A stretch of DNA of 64,000 nucleotides from Pelomonas aquatica (lineage in GTDB: Bacteria > Pseudomonadota > Gammaproteobacteria > Burkholderiales > Burkholderiaceae_C), in the NCBI RefSeq assembly GCF_026712205.1, contig NZ_JAPPUW010000009.1, positions 160,735 to 224,734 of the forward strand, read 5' to 3'. The position numbers and the translations under genes were made by a program. The notes under the pieces are model-generated. The model was not told where the DNA came from, did not search any database, and was given only the letters and a program-made list of their open reading frames with translations. Shown piece by piece: positions 1 through 8,847 of the stretch (positions are counted from its first letter, which is position 1; each line of letters opens with the position of its first letter).

Positions 1-1
1 C

Positions 2-499
2 GACATCGCCATCGGCGTGCCGACGCGCACGCCCAGCCCGGCCATCCAGACCGCGGCGCTGGGGCCGCTGGAGTTCGCCTTCTGCGTGGCGCCCCACCAC
101 CCGCTGGCCGAGGCTCCCGAGCCGCTGACGGCCGCGCAGATCGCGGAGCACCGCATCATCACCGTGGCCGACAGCGCCCGCCAGCTGCAGCCCATGACCA
201 TCGGCGTGCTGCCAGGGCAGGACGTGCTGACGCTGCCGTCGCTGGCCACCAAGGTCGAGGGCCTGCTGCGCGGTCTGGGCTGCGGCTCCGTGCCGGCGCC
301 CATGGTGAGCCGGCACATCGAGGCCGGCCGCCTCGTGCGCAAGTCCACCTACGAAGGCCTGCGCGCCGGCACGATGCACTACGCCTGGCGCGACAACGGC
401 CAGGCGCCCGGCAAGGCCCTGGCCTGGTGGCTGGCGCGGCTGCGCAACGGCACGACCTGCAAGGCGCTGCTGGAGCAGCATGAAGGGCTGCTACTGTGA
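2..499 (+). CDS. LysR-family transcriptional regulator, C-terminal part (cut by window edge)
   Basis: This is the 3' part of a gene that starts left of the window; the reading frame is open from base 2 to the TGA at 497-499. The visible 165 residues look like the effector-binding (periplasmic-binding-protein-like) domain of a LysR regulator. It reads [11 protein letters not shown], then the typical segment around [11 protein letters not shown], and later [14 protein letters not shown], which matches the usual G-x-G-I-x-x-L-P pattern near the end of this domain. The DNA-binding helix-turn-helix lies outside the window, so the target cannot be guessed. The stop overlaps the GTG start of gluQRS by 4 bases (GTGA), so the two are probably cotranscribed. 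Confidence 0.8.
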   Translation, partial: DIAIGVPTRTPSPAIQTAALGPLEFAFCVAPHHPLAEAPEPLTAAQIAEHRIITVADSARQLQPMTIGVLPGQDVLTLPSLATKVEGLLRGLGCGSVPAPMVSRHIEAGRLVRKSTYEGLRAGTMHYAWRDNGQAPGKALAWWLARLRNGTTCKALLEQHEGLLL

Positions 500-1371
500 C
501 GTATCGAGGAAGGTTTGCGCCGTCTCCCACTGGCCCGCTGCATGCCGGCTCGCTGGTGGCCGCGCTCGCCAGCTGGCTGGACGCCCGCGCGCATGGCGGG
601 CAATGGCTGGTGCGCATCGAGGATGTCGACGGCCCGCGCTGTCCGCCGGGCATGGACGCGCTCATCCTCGGCCAGCTCGAGCGCTTAAGCCTGCGCCCCG
701 ACGAGGCGCCGGTCTGGCAGTCGCGCCGTGGCGAGTTCTACCAGGCCGCGCTGGACCGCCTGATCGCCGGCGGCCAGGCCTATGGCTGCGCCTGCACGCG
801 GGCCGAGATCGCGGCCGCCGCCGGCCCACGCGCAAAGCATGGCGAGCTGGTCTACCCCGGCACCTGCCGCGAGGGCACCCGCGGCCGCCCGGTGCGCGCC
901 TGGCGCCTGCGCGTCCAGGGCCGCATCGGCTGGCAGGACCGCCGCCTGAGCGCGCAGTCGCAGGATCTCGAAGCCGAGGTCGGCGACTTCGTGCTGAAGC
1001 GCGCCGACGGGCTGTGGGCCTACCAGCTCGCCGTCGTCGTGGACGATGCCGAACAAGGCATCACCGACGTGGTCCGCGGCGAGGACCTCGCCGAAAACAC
1101 GCCGCGCCAGATCGCGCTGCAACGGGCACTCGGCCTGCCCACGCCGCGCTATCTGCACACGCCGCTGGTGATGGCAGCGGACGGGCACAAGCTGTCCAAG
1201 CAGAACGGGGCAGCGGCGCTGGACCTGGGCGATCCGGTGGCGAGGCTGCGGGAGGCGGCCGTGCGGCTGGGCTTGCACTTGCACACCTCTGATCCCCTCG
1301 CGGAGACGGTGGCGCAGTGGCAGGCGGCGACAATCCCGGCTTTCTCCAACAGCTCAAGGATTTCCCCATGA
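496..1371 (+). CDS. gluQ: Glutamyl-Q tRNA(Asp) synthetase
   Basis: A 291-residue truncated glutamyl-tRNA synthetase homologue. Family members attach glutamate to queuosine in the anticodon of tRNA-Asp. Visible signatures are the N-terminal [14 protein letters not shown] (the HIGH-type motif, here HAGS), a zinc site formed by CACT near residue 97 and YPGTC near residue 120, and a KMSKS-like KLSKQNG near residue 231. There is no anticodon-binding domain, and the length of about 290 residues is the usual one for GluQRS, which separates it from true GltX. The start is a GTG overlapping the upstream LysR stop. The end overlaps the next start as ATGA (1368-1371), so it is probably in an operon with the FKBP gene. 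Confidence 0.93.
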   Translation: MTYRGRFAPSPTGPLHAGSLVAALASWLDARAHGGQWLVRIEDVDGPRCPPGMDALILGQLERLSLRPDEAPVWQSRRGEFYQAALDRLIAGGQAYGCACTRAEIAAAAGPRAKHGELVYPGTCREGTRGRPVRAWRLRVQGRIGWQDRRLSAQSQDLEAEVGDFVLKRADGLWAYQLAVVVDDAEQGITDVVRGEDLAENTPRQIALQRALGLPTPRYLHTPLVMAADGHKLSKQNGAAALDLGDPVARLREAAVRLGLHLHTSDPLAETVAQWQAATIPAFSNSSRISP

Positions 1372-2090
1372 ACACCACGCCCAGCGGCCTGCAGTTCGTA
1401 GACAGCGTCGTCGGCGACGGCAAGATCGCCCAGGCCGGCCACGACGTCACCGTGCACTACACGGGCTGGCTCTGGGTCGACGGCGCGAAGACGACCAAGT
1501 TCGACTCCAGCCTGGACCGCCGCGAGCCCTTCGAGTTCGAGCTCGGCGCCGGCATGGTCATCCGCGGCTGGGACGAGGGCGTGCAGGGCATGCAGATCGG
1601 CGGCAGGCGCACGCTGATCATCCCGGCCGGCCTAGGTTATGGCGCGCGCGGCGCCGGCGGCGTCATCCCGCCGAACGCGACGCTGTGCTTCGAGGTCGAG
1701 CTGCTCGGCGTGGCCGGCGGCCCCGAGCCCGTCGAACTGGACCTGCAGACGACGGCCAGCGGCCTGCAGTACGAGGACCGCGTCGCCGGCGACGGCGCCG
1801 AAGCCGCCCAGGGCCAGCGCGTGTCGGTGCACTACACCGGCTGGCTCTACAAGGACGGCCTGCGCGGCAAGAAGTTCGACTCCAGCAAGGACCGCGGCCA
1901 GCCCTTCCGCTTCCGCCTGGGCGGCGGCGAGGTTATCGCCGGCTGGGACGAGGGCGTGCAGGGCATGAAGGTCGGCGGCACGCGCATGCTGGTGCTGCCG
2001 CCCGAGCTGGGCTATGGCGCGCACGGTGCCGGCGGCGTGATCCCACCCAACGCGACGCTGCTGTTCGAAGTGGACCTGCTGGCCGTCTGA
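1368..2090 (+). CDS. Tandem-domain FKBP-type peptidyl-prolyl cis-trans isomerase
   Basis: A 240-residue protein made of two FKBP domains, about residues 1-115 and 120-240, with no signal peptide, so probably cytoplasmic. Each domain has the FKBP signatures: VHYTGWL, KFDSS, a GWDEGVQGM block, [10 protein letters not shown] or [10 protein letters not shown], and IPPNATL. Bacterial FKBPs of this short form usually have one domain. Here the second resembles the first closely, also at DNA level (the stretches coding GWDEGVQGM are almost identical), so this is an internal duplication. The ATG at 1368 overlaps the gluQ stop and begins just before the first conserved residue. Activity of both domains is inferred from the conserved aromatic and Asp residues. 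Confidence 0.92.
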   Translation: MNTTPSGLQFVDSVVGDGKIAQAGHDVTVHYTGWLWVDGAKTTKFDSSLDRREPFEFELGAGMVIRGWDEGVQGMQIGGRRTLIIPAGLGYGARGAGGVIPPNATLCFEVELLGVAGGPEPVELDLQTTASGLQYEDRVAGDGAEAAQGQRVSVHYTGWLYKDGLRGKKFDSSKDRGQPFRFRLGGGEVIAGWDEGVQGMKVGGTRMLVLPPELGYGAHGAGGVIPPNATLLFEVDLLAV

Positions 2091-2152
2091 CAAGGCACTG
2101 TCACGCGGCACTGGTTTGATAGGGACTCCGTAACGAATCCCAAACCCCCGCC

Positions 2153-2569
2153 ATGTCCGTCGACCAACGCCGCTTCCCCCGCGTCGAGTTCTTCCTGGTG
2201 CCCACCGAGCACGAGCAGTTGCCGGTCTGGGTCATCAAGCCGCAGGGGTTGGCGGACGCGCGTGGCGGGGTCGTCGTCAACCTCAGCGAGGCCGGCCTGC
2301 AGATCCTCGCGGCGGCCGAGCCCGGGCTGGACGCCCAGCACTACGAGCTGCGCCTGCTGCTCGGCGAGGACGACGGCGTGCCGCTGTTCAGCGCGGCCGT
2401 GCGCCGCGTCTGGAGCCGGCCGCTGAGCCAGCTGGTGCAGCTCGGCGGCTTCGAGTTCGAGTCGTCCAACTCCGAGGCCGAGGAGTTCCTGCGCACGCAG
2501 ACGGCGCAGATCACCGCGCGCAAATGGGTGCGCTGCGTGCTGGTGGAGAGGATGACCGCGCTGGCCTGA
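2153..2569 (+). CDS. PilZ-domain protein (likely c-di-GMP binding)
   Basis: A 138-residue single-domain protein. It has both elements of the PilZ c-di-GMP site: an arginine motif at the very N-terminus (QRRFPRVEF, residues 5-13) and an N-x-S-x-x-G motif (NLSEAG, about residue 43). This predicts real ligand binding, unlike the motif-poor PilZ protein at 31559-32005. There is no membrane segment or fused output domain, so it probably acts as a small effector on another protein. It starts 62 bases after the FKBP stop with its own spacing, so it may be a separate unit. The target process (motility, polysaccharide or other) cannot be told from the neighbours. Confidence 0.85.
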   Translation: MSVDQRRFPRVEFFLVPTEHEQLPVWVIKPQGLADARGGVVVNLSEAGLQILAAAEPGLDAQHYELRLLLGEDDGVPLFSAAVRRVWSRPLSQLVQLGGFEFESSNSEAEEFLRTQTAQITARKWVRCVLVERMTALA

Positions 2570-2708
2570 GAGTTCGCGCGCGCCATCCACAAGCTTGCTG
2601 ACGAACGGCACGCTCAGGCCGAACTAGGTGTTTGCACGGCAGCCAAGGGCGACAACACTGCCCGTCAGCCCCGGCAAACGGGTGTCCCGCCTTCCTCGGA
2701 GAATCACC

Positions 2709-3620
2709 ATGGACCTTCGCCCCCATCTCGCCAGCAGCCTGCTCACCGCCACGGCGCTCGCCGCACCGGCCCCGTCCTTCGCCTGGGGCGACGAGGGCCA
2801 CGAGATCGTCGGCACCCTCGCCTACCAGCGCCTGACGCCCAAGGCCAAGAAGGCGGTCGACGCGCTGCTGGCCCAGGACAAGGATGCCCTGACCCAGCCC
2901 GACTTCGTCAGCCGCGCAACCTGGGCCGACAAATACCGCGACTCCGACCGCAACACCACCCAGGTGCGCTACAGGGCCACCCACCAGTGGCATTTCGTGG
3001 ACATCGAGATCGATGGCGGCACGCTGGACCAGGCCTGCTTCGGCCGCCCGCCGCTACCCGCGGGCACGCCGGCCAGCCAGGGCCCGGCCGATGCCTGCGT
3101 CGTCGACAAGCTGGAGCAGTTCAGGCAGGAACTCGCCGACCCCGCGACACCCACCGCCGAGAAGACGCTGGCGCTGAAGTTCATCATGCATTTCGTCGGC
3201 GACGTGCACCAGCCGCTGCACGCCTCCGACCATCACGACAAGGGCGGCAACGCCGTCGCCGTCGAGGTCGCGCCGTCCACCCGGCAGGGCAATCTGCACG
3301 CCTACTGGGACACGCAGCTGGTCCAGAAGCTCGGCACCTCGGTGCCCACGGCGGCGGCGGCGGTCGCCAAGCTCATCACGGCGCAGAACGTCGCGCTCTG
3401 GTCGGCCGGGTCGATCGAGGACTGGGCCGGCGAATCCAACGCCAAGGCCAAGGCCATCGCCTACAACTTCAGCGGCGAGAAGACCTTCGTCGACGACCAT
3501 GGCGGCGTCGGTGAAGTGCTGGACGCCCAGTACGCCGCCCGCGCCCTGCCCGTCGCCAAGGAAGCCCTCGCCAAGGCCGGCGTGCGGCTGGCGAACCTGC
3601 TGAACGAGGCGTTCAAGTAG
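2709..3620 (+). CDS. Secreted S1/P1-type zinc-dependent nuclease
   Basis: A 303-residue exported enzyme of the S1/P1 nuclease family, which degrades single-stranded DNA and RNA and may remove 3' phosphates. A signal peptide covers residues 1-25, with a predicted cut at SFA|W. That makes Trp26 the new N-terminus, the residue whose free amino group binds zinc in this family. Further ligands are visible in WGDEGHEIVG, HFVGDVHQPLHA, SDHHDKGGN and NLHAYWD. An ATG with a GGAG 7 bases upstream supports the start at 2709 rather than a longer frame. It stands alone, ends 14 bases before the convergent map gene, and probably serves phosphate or nucleotide scavenging. Confidence 0.9.
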   Translation: MDLRPHLASSLLTATALAAPAPSFAWGDEGHEIVGTLAYQRLTPKAKKAVDALLAQDKDALTQPDFVSRATWADKYRDSDRNTTQVRYRATHQWHFVDIEIDGGTLDQACFGRPPLPAGTPASQGPADACVVDKLEQFRQELADPATPTAEKTLALKFIMHFVGDVHQPLHASDHHDKGGNAVAVEVAPSTRQGNLHAYWDTQLVQKLGTSVPTAAAAVAKLITAQNVALWSAGSIEDWAGESNAKAKAIAYNFSGEKTFVDDHGGVGEVLDAQYAARALPVAKEALAKAGVRLANLLNEAFK

Positions 3621-3634
3621 GCCGCCGCCGCGGC

Positions 3635-4432
3635 TCAGTCGATGGCGGGGTAGTCGCCGAGGCCGTCGGGCCAGGGCGTCAGGATCTCGAAGCCATCCCG
3701 GGTCACCGTGACCATGTGCTCCCACTGCGCGGACAGCGAGCGGTCCTTCGTGACGACGGTCCAGCCATCGTTCAGTTCGCGGATGGCGGCGCCGCCGGCG
3801 TTGATCATCGGCTCGATCGTGAAGATCATGCCCTGCTGCAGCTTCAGGCCCTCGCCGGGGCGCCCGAAGTGATTCACATGCGGCTCGTCGTGATAGACGT
3901 CGCCGATGCCGTGGCCGCCGTACTCCCGCACGACGCTGAAGCCGGCCGCGTGCGCGACCTTCTGGATGGCGTGGCCCACGTCGCCCAGCGTCGCGCCCGG
4001 CCGCACCTGGCGGATGCCGGCGCGCAGCGCCTCGTAGGTCGTCGTCACGAGCCGGCGTGCCAGCACATTGGCCTCGCCGACGATGAACATGCGGCTGCTG
4101 TCGCCGAACCAGCCGCCCTTGGTCAGCGTCACGTCGACGTTGACGATGTCGCCCTTCTTCAGCGTCTTGTCCCGGCTCGGGATGCCATGGCAGACGACAT
4201 GGTTGGGCGAGATGCAGGCCGTCTTCGGGTAGCCGTGGTAGCCGACGTTGGACGGGATGCACTTCAGCGTGTCGACGATGTAGTCGCGGCAGAGGTCGTC
4301 CAGTTCCTCCGTCGTCACGCCGGGCACGACATGCGGCTTGAGCATCGCCAGCACCTCGGCGATCAGGTGGCCGGCCTCGCGGGCCCTGGCGATCTCGTCG
4401 GGCGTGCGGATCTTGATGCTGCGGGTGTTCAT
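3635..4432 (-). CDS. map: Methionine aminopeptidase, type I
   Basis: A 265-residue type I methionine aminopeptidase that removes the initiator methionine from nascent proteins. The five metal ligands are recognisable: Asp in NVDVTLTKGG, Asp in WFGDSS, His in GGHGIGDVYH, Glu in FTIEPM and Glu in QWEHMV. Length is normal for the bacterial enzyme. The ATG at 4432 overlaps the stop of the thioesterase gene (ATGA), so map is the last gene of the long overlapping minus-strand unit that begins with the JetA-like gene at 10855. That is an unusual place for an essential gene, which is more often beside rpsB/tsf or glnD, or in a ribosomal-protein operon. Confidence 0.96.
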   Translation of the reverse strand: MNTRSIKIRTPDEIARAREAGHLIAEVLAMLKPHVVPGVTTEELDDLCRDYIVDTLKCIPSNVGYHGYPKTACISPNHVVCHGIPSRDKTLKKGDIVNVDVTLTKGGWFGDSSRMFIVGEANVLARRLVTTTYEALRAGIRQVRPGATLGDVGHAIQKVAHAAGFSVVREYGGHGIGDVYHDEPHVNHFGRPGEGLKLQQGMIFTIEPMINAGGAAIRELNDGWTVVTKDRSLSAQWEHMVTVTRDGFEILTPWPDGLGDYPAID

Positions 4433-4878
4433 GGCGTATTTTCTCGGACGATGGCGGCCTCGTAGACGGCCAGGAATTCGGGGGGCATGCGCCGCGGCTT
4501 GCCGCTGCTGATCTCGATGCAGATCAGCGTCCAGCGTCCACGCATCAGCGTGACGCCGTCGCCCGCGCGGCGCAGCTGGAAGCGCCGCTGCATCGTCAGC
4601 CGGCCGTCGCTGGCCGTCAGCCACGTGCCCAGCACCAGCGCCTCGCCCTCGAAGGACGGCAGCAGATAGTCGTAATGCGCGTCGCGGATGGCCATCGCGC
4701 GGTCCAGGCTGCGGTAGTCGGCCAGGCCCAGGCCCAGCGCCTCGGAATGCGCCCAGCCGGCCTGCCCGCACCAGCGCACATAGACGGCGTTGTTGGTGTG
4801 GTCGAGGCCGTCGATGTCCTCGGCCGCGGGCGCCAGCGACAGCGTGAAGGGCGACGGATGGTCCCAGCCTTCGGTCAC
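4429..4878 (-). CDS. Acyl-CoA thioesterase (YbgC/4-hydroxybenzoyl-CoA thioesterase-like hotdog protein)
   Basis: A 149-residue hotdog-fold protein. It has the family motif around LDHTNNAVYVRW (residues about 24-35), where an Asp near the first helix is the usual catalytic residue, followed by the expected beta strands ending in GRWTLICIEI. Such enzymes hydrolyse acyl-CoA thioesters in the cytoplasm; the substrate is unknown. The GTG start at 4878 overlaps the JetD-like stop (GTGA) and the stop overlaps the map start (ATGA), so it is translationally linked on both sides. A second hotdog thioesterase in this window (36394-37251) is fused to an acetyltransferase; this one is a stand-alone domain. 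Confidence 0.82.
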   Translation of the reverse strand: MTEGWDHPSPFTLSLAPAAEDIDGLDHTNNAVYVRWCGQAGWAHSEALGLGLADYRSLDRAMAIRDAHYDYLLPSFEGEALVLGTWLTASDGRLTMQRRFQLRRAGDGVTLMRGRWTLICIEISSGKPRRMPPEFLAVYEAAIVRENTP

Positions 4879-6044
4879 AGCCAGCCCTCCTGCTCGGCCT
4901 TCACGCCGCGTTCGTTCAGTGCATCGCGCAGAGCGGCCAGTTCGGCGGGCAGTGCCGCCGTGGCCAGCCGGTCCAGCACGGCGCGGTCGTAGCGGCCCAG
5001 CGGCTGCAGGCCCCGGCGGTCCAGCCGCTCGGGCTCCATCGCCGTGGCGGCCCAAGGCAAGCCCGCGGCGACCCACGGCGCGGCCGCGGCCAACGCGATC
5101 TCGATGCCGGCCGGGTCGGCATCGGCGCTGATGGCCGCCGGCGCCGGCGCGAGTTGCAGCAGCCGCGTCATGCCCGCGCCCCAGCCGCGGGTCGGCCGGC
5201 CTGCGATCCAGACCAGCCCGACGCCTTGCTCGCAGCGCGCGGCCTGCTTCTCGAAGCTGGCGCGGTTCTCGATCAGCCACCAGCGCGTCGGCGGCGTGAC
5301 GCGCTCCAGCGCAGCCAGCGACTCCACGGGCAGCGTGATGAAGGGCGCCACGCCCATGTCCACCCGCAGGCCGCCGGGCCAGTGCAGGCTGAGATGGCCT
5401 GCCAGCGTCAGCTCGGGCGCAAAGGCGCCTATGCCCAGTGCAGGCAGGTCGAAGTGGCGCTCCAGCCACTGCCACTCGCCCTCGCTGACGGCCTTGGTAT
5501 GGCCCAGACGCAGCGCGAAATCGCGGCGCAGGCCCGCGCCGCCCTCGCCCACCCAGCCGCGCAGCGCCTCCAGCAGTGCAGCCCGCGCTTCGACGAGGCC
5601 AACGGCCATGCGCGACTCGGCCAGGCCCTGCGCGGCCTCTCCTGCCAACGCGTCGTCCATCAACGCCGCCAGCCGGTCCGCCAGCGCCTGGCGGCGGGCG
5701 TCGCGCTGGCTTTGCGTGGGCAGGCCCAGCGCGGCCTGCAAGGCTTCCAGCTCGACCCACAGCAGGCTGCTGCGCTGCCAGCGCCCGCGCTCGAAGCTCT
5801 CCTTCAGCGTGCAAAGGCCGGCGGCCAAGGCCTTGTCGGCCAGCCGGGCGGCCAGCTCGATGCGTGCGGCACCGGCCACCTCCAGCAGCGCCTGCCAGCG
5901 GCGCGTGTCGGCGCTGCCACGCAGCCAGTCGACCAGCAGCTCGCGCTCGTCCACGTCCAGCGCCGGCAGCGAGGCGGGCCAGACCGGCGCGCCCGCGGCC
6001 CGATGCCGACGCGTGCGGTCGGCGCTCAGCTCACGCGTATTCAC
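4875..6044 (-). CDS. jetD: JetD-like Toprim/DUF2220 protein of a Wadjet-type (MksG-like) system
   Basis: A 389-residue protein with an N-terminal helical DUF3322-like region and a C-terminal Toprim-like DUF2220 region. The acidic Toprim residues are visible: Glu259 in WWLIENRASF, and Asp308 and Asp310 in ISADADPAGIEIA. This matches the ENxxxF and DxDxxG pattern of JetD. In characterised Wadjet systems, JetD is the nuclease that cuts plasmid DNA after loop extrusion by JetABC. The GTG start lies 14 bases inside the end of jetC, and the stop overlaps the thioesterase start. No earlier methionine codon exists near the N-terminus. The family call is by motif and operon position; the subtype is not assigned. 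Confidence 0.8.
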   Translation of the reverse strand: MNTRELSADRTRRHRAAGAPVWPASLPALDVDERELLVDWLRGSADTRRWQALLEVAGAARIELAARLADKALAAGLCTLKESFERGRWQRSSLLWVELEALQAALGLPTQSQRDARRQALADRLAALMDDALAGEAAQGLAESRMAVGLVEARAALLEALRGWVGEGGAGLRRDFALRLGHTKAVSEGEWQWLERHFDLPALGIGAFAPELTLAGHLSLHWPGGLRVDMGVAPFITLPVESLAALERVTPPTRWWLIENRASFEKQAARCEQGVGLVWIAGRPTRGWGAGMTRLLQLAPAPAAISADADPAGIEIALAAAAPWVAAGLPWAATAMEPERLDRRGLQPLGRYDRAVLDRLATAALPAELAALRDALNERGVKAEQEGWL

Positions 6045-8847
6045 TGACTTCCGGCCTTCGCGCCAGCACGGCGATGGGCGGCGCCCAGCGTTCGCCGCGC
6101 GGCTTCTTGCTGGTCACCAGTGTGATCTCGCTGGGCTCGAAGACCTCGACGTTGTGCGTGATCGGCGTCGTCAGCATGTACTGCGCCCGCGTCGAACGCA
6201 GGAAGTGGCCGACGAGCTGGATGTTGCGCACGTCCAGGTGGGCGAAGGGCTCGTCGATGAAGACGAAGCCGCCGGGCGTCTCGTCGTCCTTCATCAGGCC
6301 GACGAGCAGGATCAGGCTCTTCAGCACCTGCTGGCCGCCCGAGGCCTCGCCGTCGTTCAGGCCCACCTCGCCCTTGCCGTCGAAGTTGAACCTGACCTGC
6401 AGGCCGGCCTGGGCGAGCACGGTGTCGTCGTTGTCCAGATGGGGCAATTGCGCCTCGGCGACGACGCCGGCCAACTCTCCCAGTTCGGCGACGTTCTTCT
6501 TGTAGCGGCGCACGGTGGCCTTGAGCACGTCGATGTAGCGCTCGCGGGCATTGCTGGCGGCCGTGGCGGCCAGCGCATTGCTGGCGCGGCGGTCGCTGAG
6601 CTGGGCGTCCTGCTCGCGCACCTGCATCTCCATGCGGGTGTGGCGGTCGACGACGCTGGCGTCGGTTTCCCAGACGCCCTTCTCCAGCTCCTCGCCCACG
6701 TGATGGGCGCGGATCTCGGCCTGCTTGGCGTTCTCGAACTCGTTGCGCAGCGCGCTCAGCGCGATGGCCGTCACCCAGCGCGGCGGGAACTTCGCGCCGG
6801 CATCGCGCGAGGCCAGCGCCGCGGTGTGCAGCGTCCTGCGGCGGTCGCCGTGCTCGCGTGCGGTGCGGGCCTGGCGTTCCTCGCCGTCGGCCAGTTCCCG
6901 CTGCGCACGCTCGTAGTTCTGCTCGTGCACGCCGGAGGCCTTCAGCAGCCGGTCGTGCTCGGCCTCCACGGTCGTCATGCGCGTGCTGGCCTCGGCGCGC
7001 GCCTGCTTCAGCGCGGGCAGGCGCGCGCGGGCCTCGGCGAACTCGTCGGCGCGTTCGCCCAGCTCCACGGCGGCCTTGTGGCCCTGGGCGGCGCGCTGGG
7101 CGTCCTTGAGCTGGCGGTCGACCTCGGCCTGGGCCTTGGCGACGCCGGTCAGCTCCTTGTCGATGCGGATCAGCTCGCCCTCCAGCGACGCGCGCCGCGA
7201 CGCCACGGCGTTGGCACCGAACTGGTGGTCCGACGCCGGGATGGCCACGCTGCGGCCACCGCGGCCATCGCGGTAGTAGGCGTCGGGCGTGATCCATTCG
7301 CCACCCGTGCCCGAGCCTTCCTCGGTGCTCGCCACGCAGCGGATGCCGTCGAGCTGGCGGGCCAGCCAGGTCGGCAGCGGCGCACCGACCTTCAGCGCGG
7401 CCAGCAGCGAGCCGGGCCGCGGCGGCGGCACCGGCGCCGCGTCGGAGACGACGTAGTGCCGGTACTTCTGCTTCGCGGCGATGCCGAAGGCGCGCGCCTC
7501 GTCGCTGCGCTGCCTCAGCACGATGACCCAGCGCGAGCCGCGCAGCACGCCCTCGGCCGCCGCGCGCCAGTGCTCGTCGGCGATGTCGATGCAGTCGGCC
7601 ACGACATGATGGGCGATGCCGGCCTCGTCCAGCGCACGGCGCAGCGGCGCGACCTCGGGCGGCGGCGGCGGCAGGCGCCTGTCCTTGAGCTCGGCCAGCA
7701 GCCCCTGCACATGCAGCAGCTTGTCGTTCCAGCGCGTGTAGTCGCCGCGCAGCCGGTCCCGGTCGGCGGCCAGCGCCTGGGTGCGCGCGGCCAGCGCGGC
7801 GGCGTCGGCCTCGACGTCCGCCAGAGCGCGCAGCTCGTCCTCGCGCTTGACGGTCGCCTCGACGGGCTTCTCGGCGTCCCTCGCGGTGTCGAAGGCGGCG
7901 CGGGCCTCGCGCTTCTCGCCGTCCAGCGCGATCAGGCGGGCCTTGGTGGCCTCGTGCTCGGCGAACAGCTGGTGCAGCCCGGCCCGCTTGGCCGACAGCG
8001 CCCGCGCATCGCCCGCCGCAAACAGGCGTGCCCGATGCAGGTCACGGCCCTCGCGGGCCAGCCGGTCACGGGTTTCGCTCCACTGCATGACGGGCAGCAC
8101 CTCGGTGGCCAGGCGCTCGCGCTCGGCGATCTTCAGCTGCCACTGCCGATAGCTGTTGACGCGGTTGGCCAGTTCGCTCAACTGCGCCTGCGTGCGCGCC
8201 AGCTCGCCTTCGGCGGCCTGCACCTCCTTGGCCAGTTGCTGCTGGTGGGAGCGCGCCTGCTCGTAGCGGTCCAGCACCTCCTGGTCGCCGAACACCTCGA
8301 AGACCAGGCGCAGCAGTTCCTTGGCGCTCAGCTCGCACAGGCGGTCGGTCTGGCCCTGCTCCAGCGCCAGCACGCGGCCGATGGCGCGCGTGAGGCCCGC
8401 GGCCTCCAGGCGCTTGCGCCAGGCCTCGACGCCCAGCCACTCGCGCTCGCTCTTCTCGGCCAGCTGCTCGATCTCGACCGCGCCCTCGACGATCAGGTAG
8501 CGGCGCACCCAGTCGCCGCCCTGGCGCTCGATGCGGCAGGCCAGCGTGACCTGATCGGCATAGACCAGCGAGCTGGCGAAGGGCCGGCTGCTGTTCTGCC
8601 GGCTGCGCGGGCGGTTGTCCACCAGCGCGCGCAGCCAGGCCGTCTCGGCGTTGGCGTGGCGGGCATAGGTGCGGAAGGTGCGCCCGCCCGAGCACTCCAG
8701 GCCCAGCAGCGTGCGCAGCGCATCCAGCAGCGTCGTCTTGCCCGAGCCGTTGGGCCCGGCGATGGTGATGATGTTGCCGTCCAGCGGCAGCGTGACGCGC
8801 TGGCAGTAGTCCCAGTGCAGCAGTTCAAGGGTTTGCAGGTGGAACAT
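6031..8847 (-). CDS. jetC: JetC-like SMC/MukB-type ATPase of a Wadjet-type system
   Basis: A 938-residue SMC-like ATPase. A Walker A motif (GPNGSGKTT, residues 31-39) sits at the N-terminus. Long charged coiled-coil stretches span about 190-390 and 550-800, flanking a compact hinge-like segment (about 395-545, after a run of prolines). The C-terminal head has an ABC signature (ASGGQQ, 835-840) and Walker B (FVFIDEP, 861-867). This is the layout of MukB, MksB and JetC, with the hinge offset to the middle. It should extrude DNA loops with JetA and JetB. The start at 8847 shares one base with the jetB stop (TGATG), indicating coupled translation. RecF/SbcC-type repair ATPases are the main alternative, but the neighbours argue against them. 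Confidence 0.85.
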   Translation of the reverse strand: MFHLQTLELLHWDYCQRVTLPLDGNIITIAGPNGSGKTTLLDALRTLLGLECSGGRTFRTYARHANAETAWLRALVDNRPRSRQNSSRPFASSLVYADQVTLACRIERQGGDWVRRYLIVEGAVEIEQLAEKSEREWLGVEAWRKRLEAAGLTRAIGRVLALEQGQTDRLCELSAKELLRLVFEVFGDQEVLDRYEQARSHQQQLAKEVQAAEGELARTQAQLSELANRVNSYRQWQLKIAERERLATEVLPVMQWSETRDRLAREGRDLHRARLFAAGDARALSAKRAGLHQLFAEHEATKARLIALDGEKREARAAFDTARDAEKPVEATVKREDELRALADVEADAAALAARTQALAADRDRLRGDYTRWNDKLLHVQGLLAELKDRRLPPPPPEVAPLRRALDEAGIAHHVVADCIDIADEHWRAAAEGVLRGSRWVIVLRQRSDEARAFGIAAKQKYRHYVVSDAAPVPPPRPGSLLAALKVGAPLPTWLARQLDGIRCVASTEEGSGTGGEWITPDAYYRDGRGGRSVAIPASDHQFGANAVASRRASLEGELIRIDKELTGVAKAQAEVDRQLKDAQRAAQGHKAAVELGERADEFAEARARLPALKQARAEASTRMTTVEAEHDRLLKASGVHEQNYERAQRELADGEERQARTAREHGDRRRTLHTAALASRDAGAKFPPRWVTAIALSALRNEFENAKQAEIRAHHVGEELEKGVWETDASVVDRHTRMEMQVREQDAQLSDRRASNALAATAASNARERYIDVLKATVRRYKKNVAELGELAGVVAEAQLPHLDNDDTVLAQAGLQVRFNFDGKGEVGLNDGEASGGQQVLKSLILLVGLMKDDETPGGFVFIDEPFAHLDVRNIQLVGHFLRSTRAQYMLTTPITHNVEVFEPSEITLVTSKKPRGERWAPPIAVLARRPEVSEYA

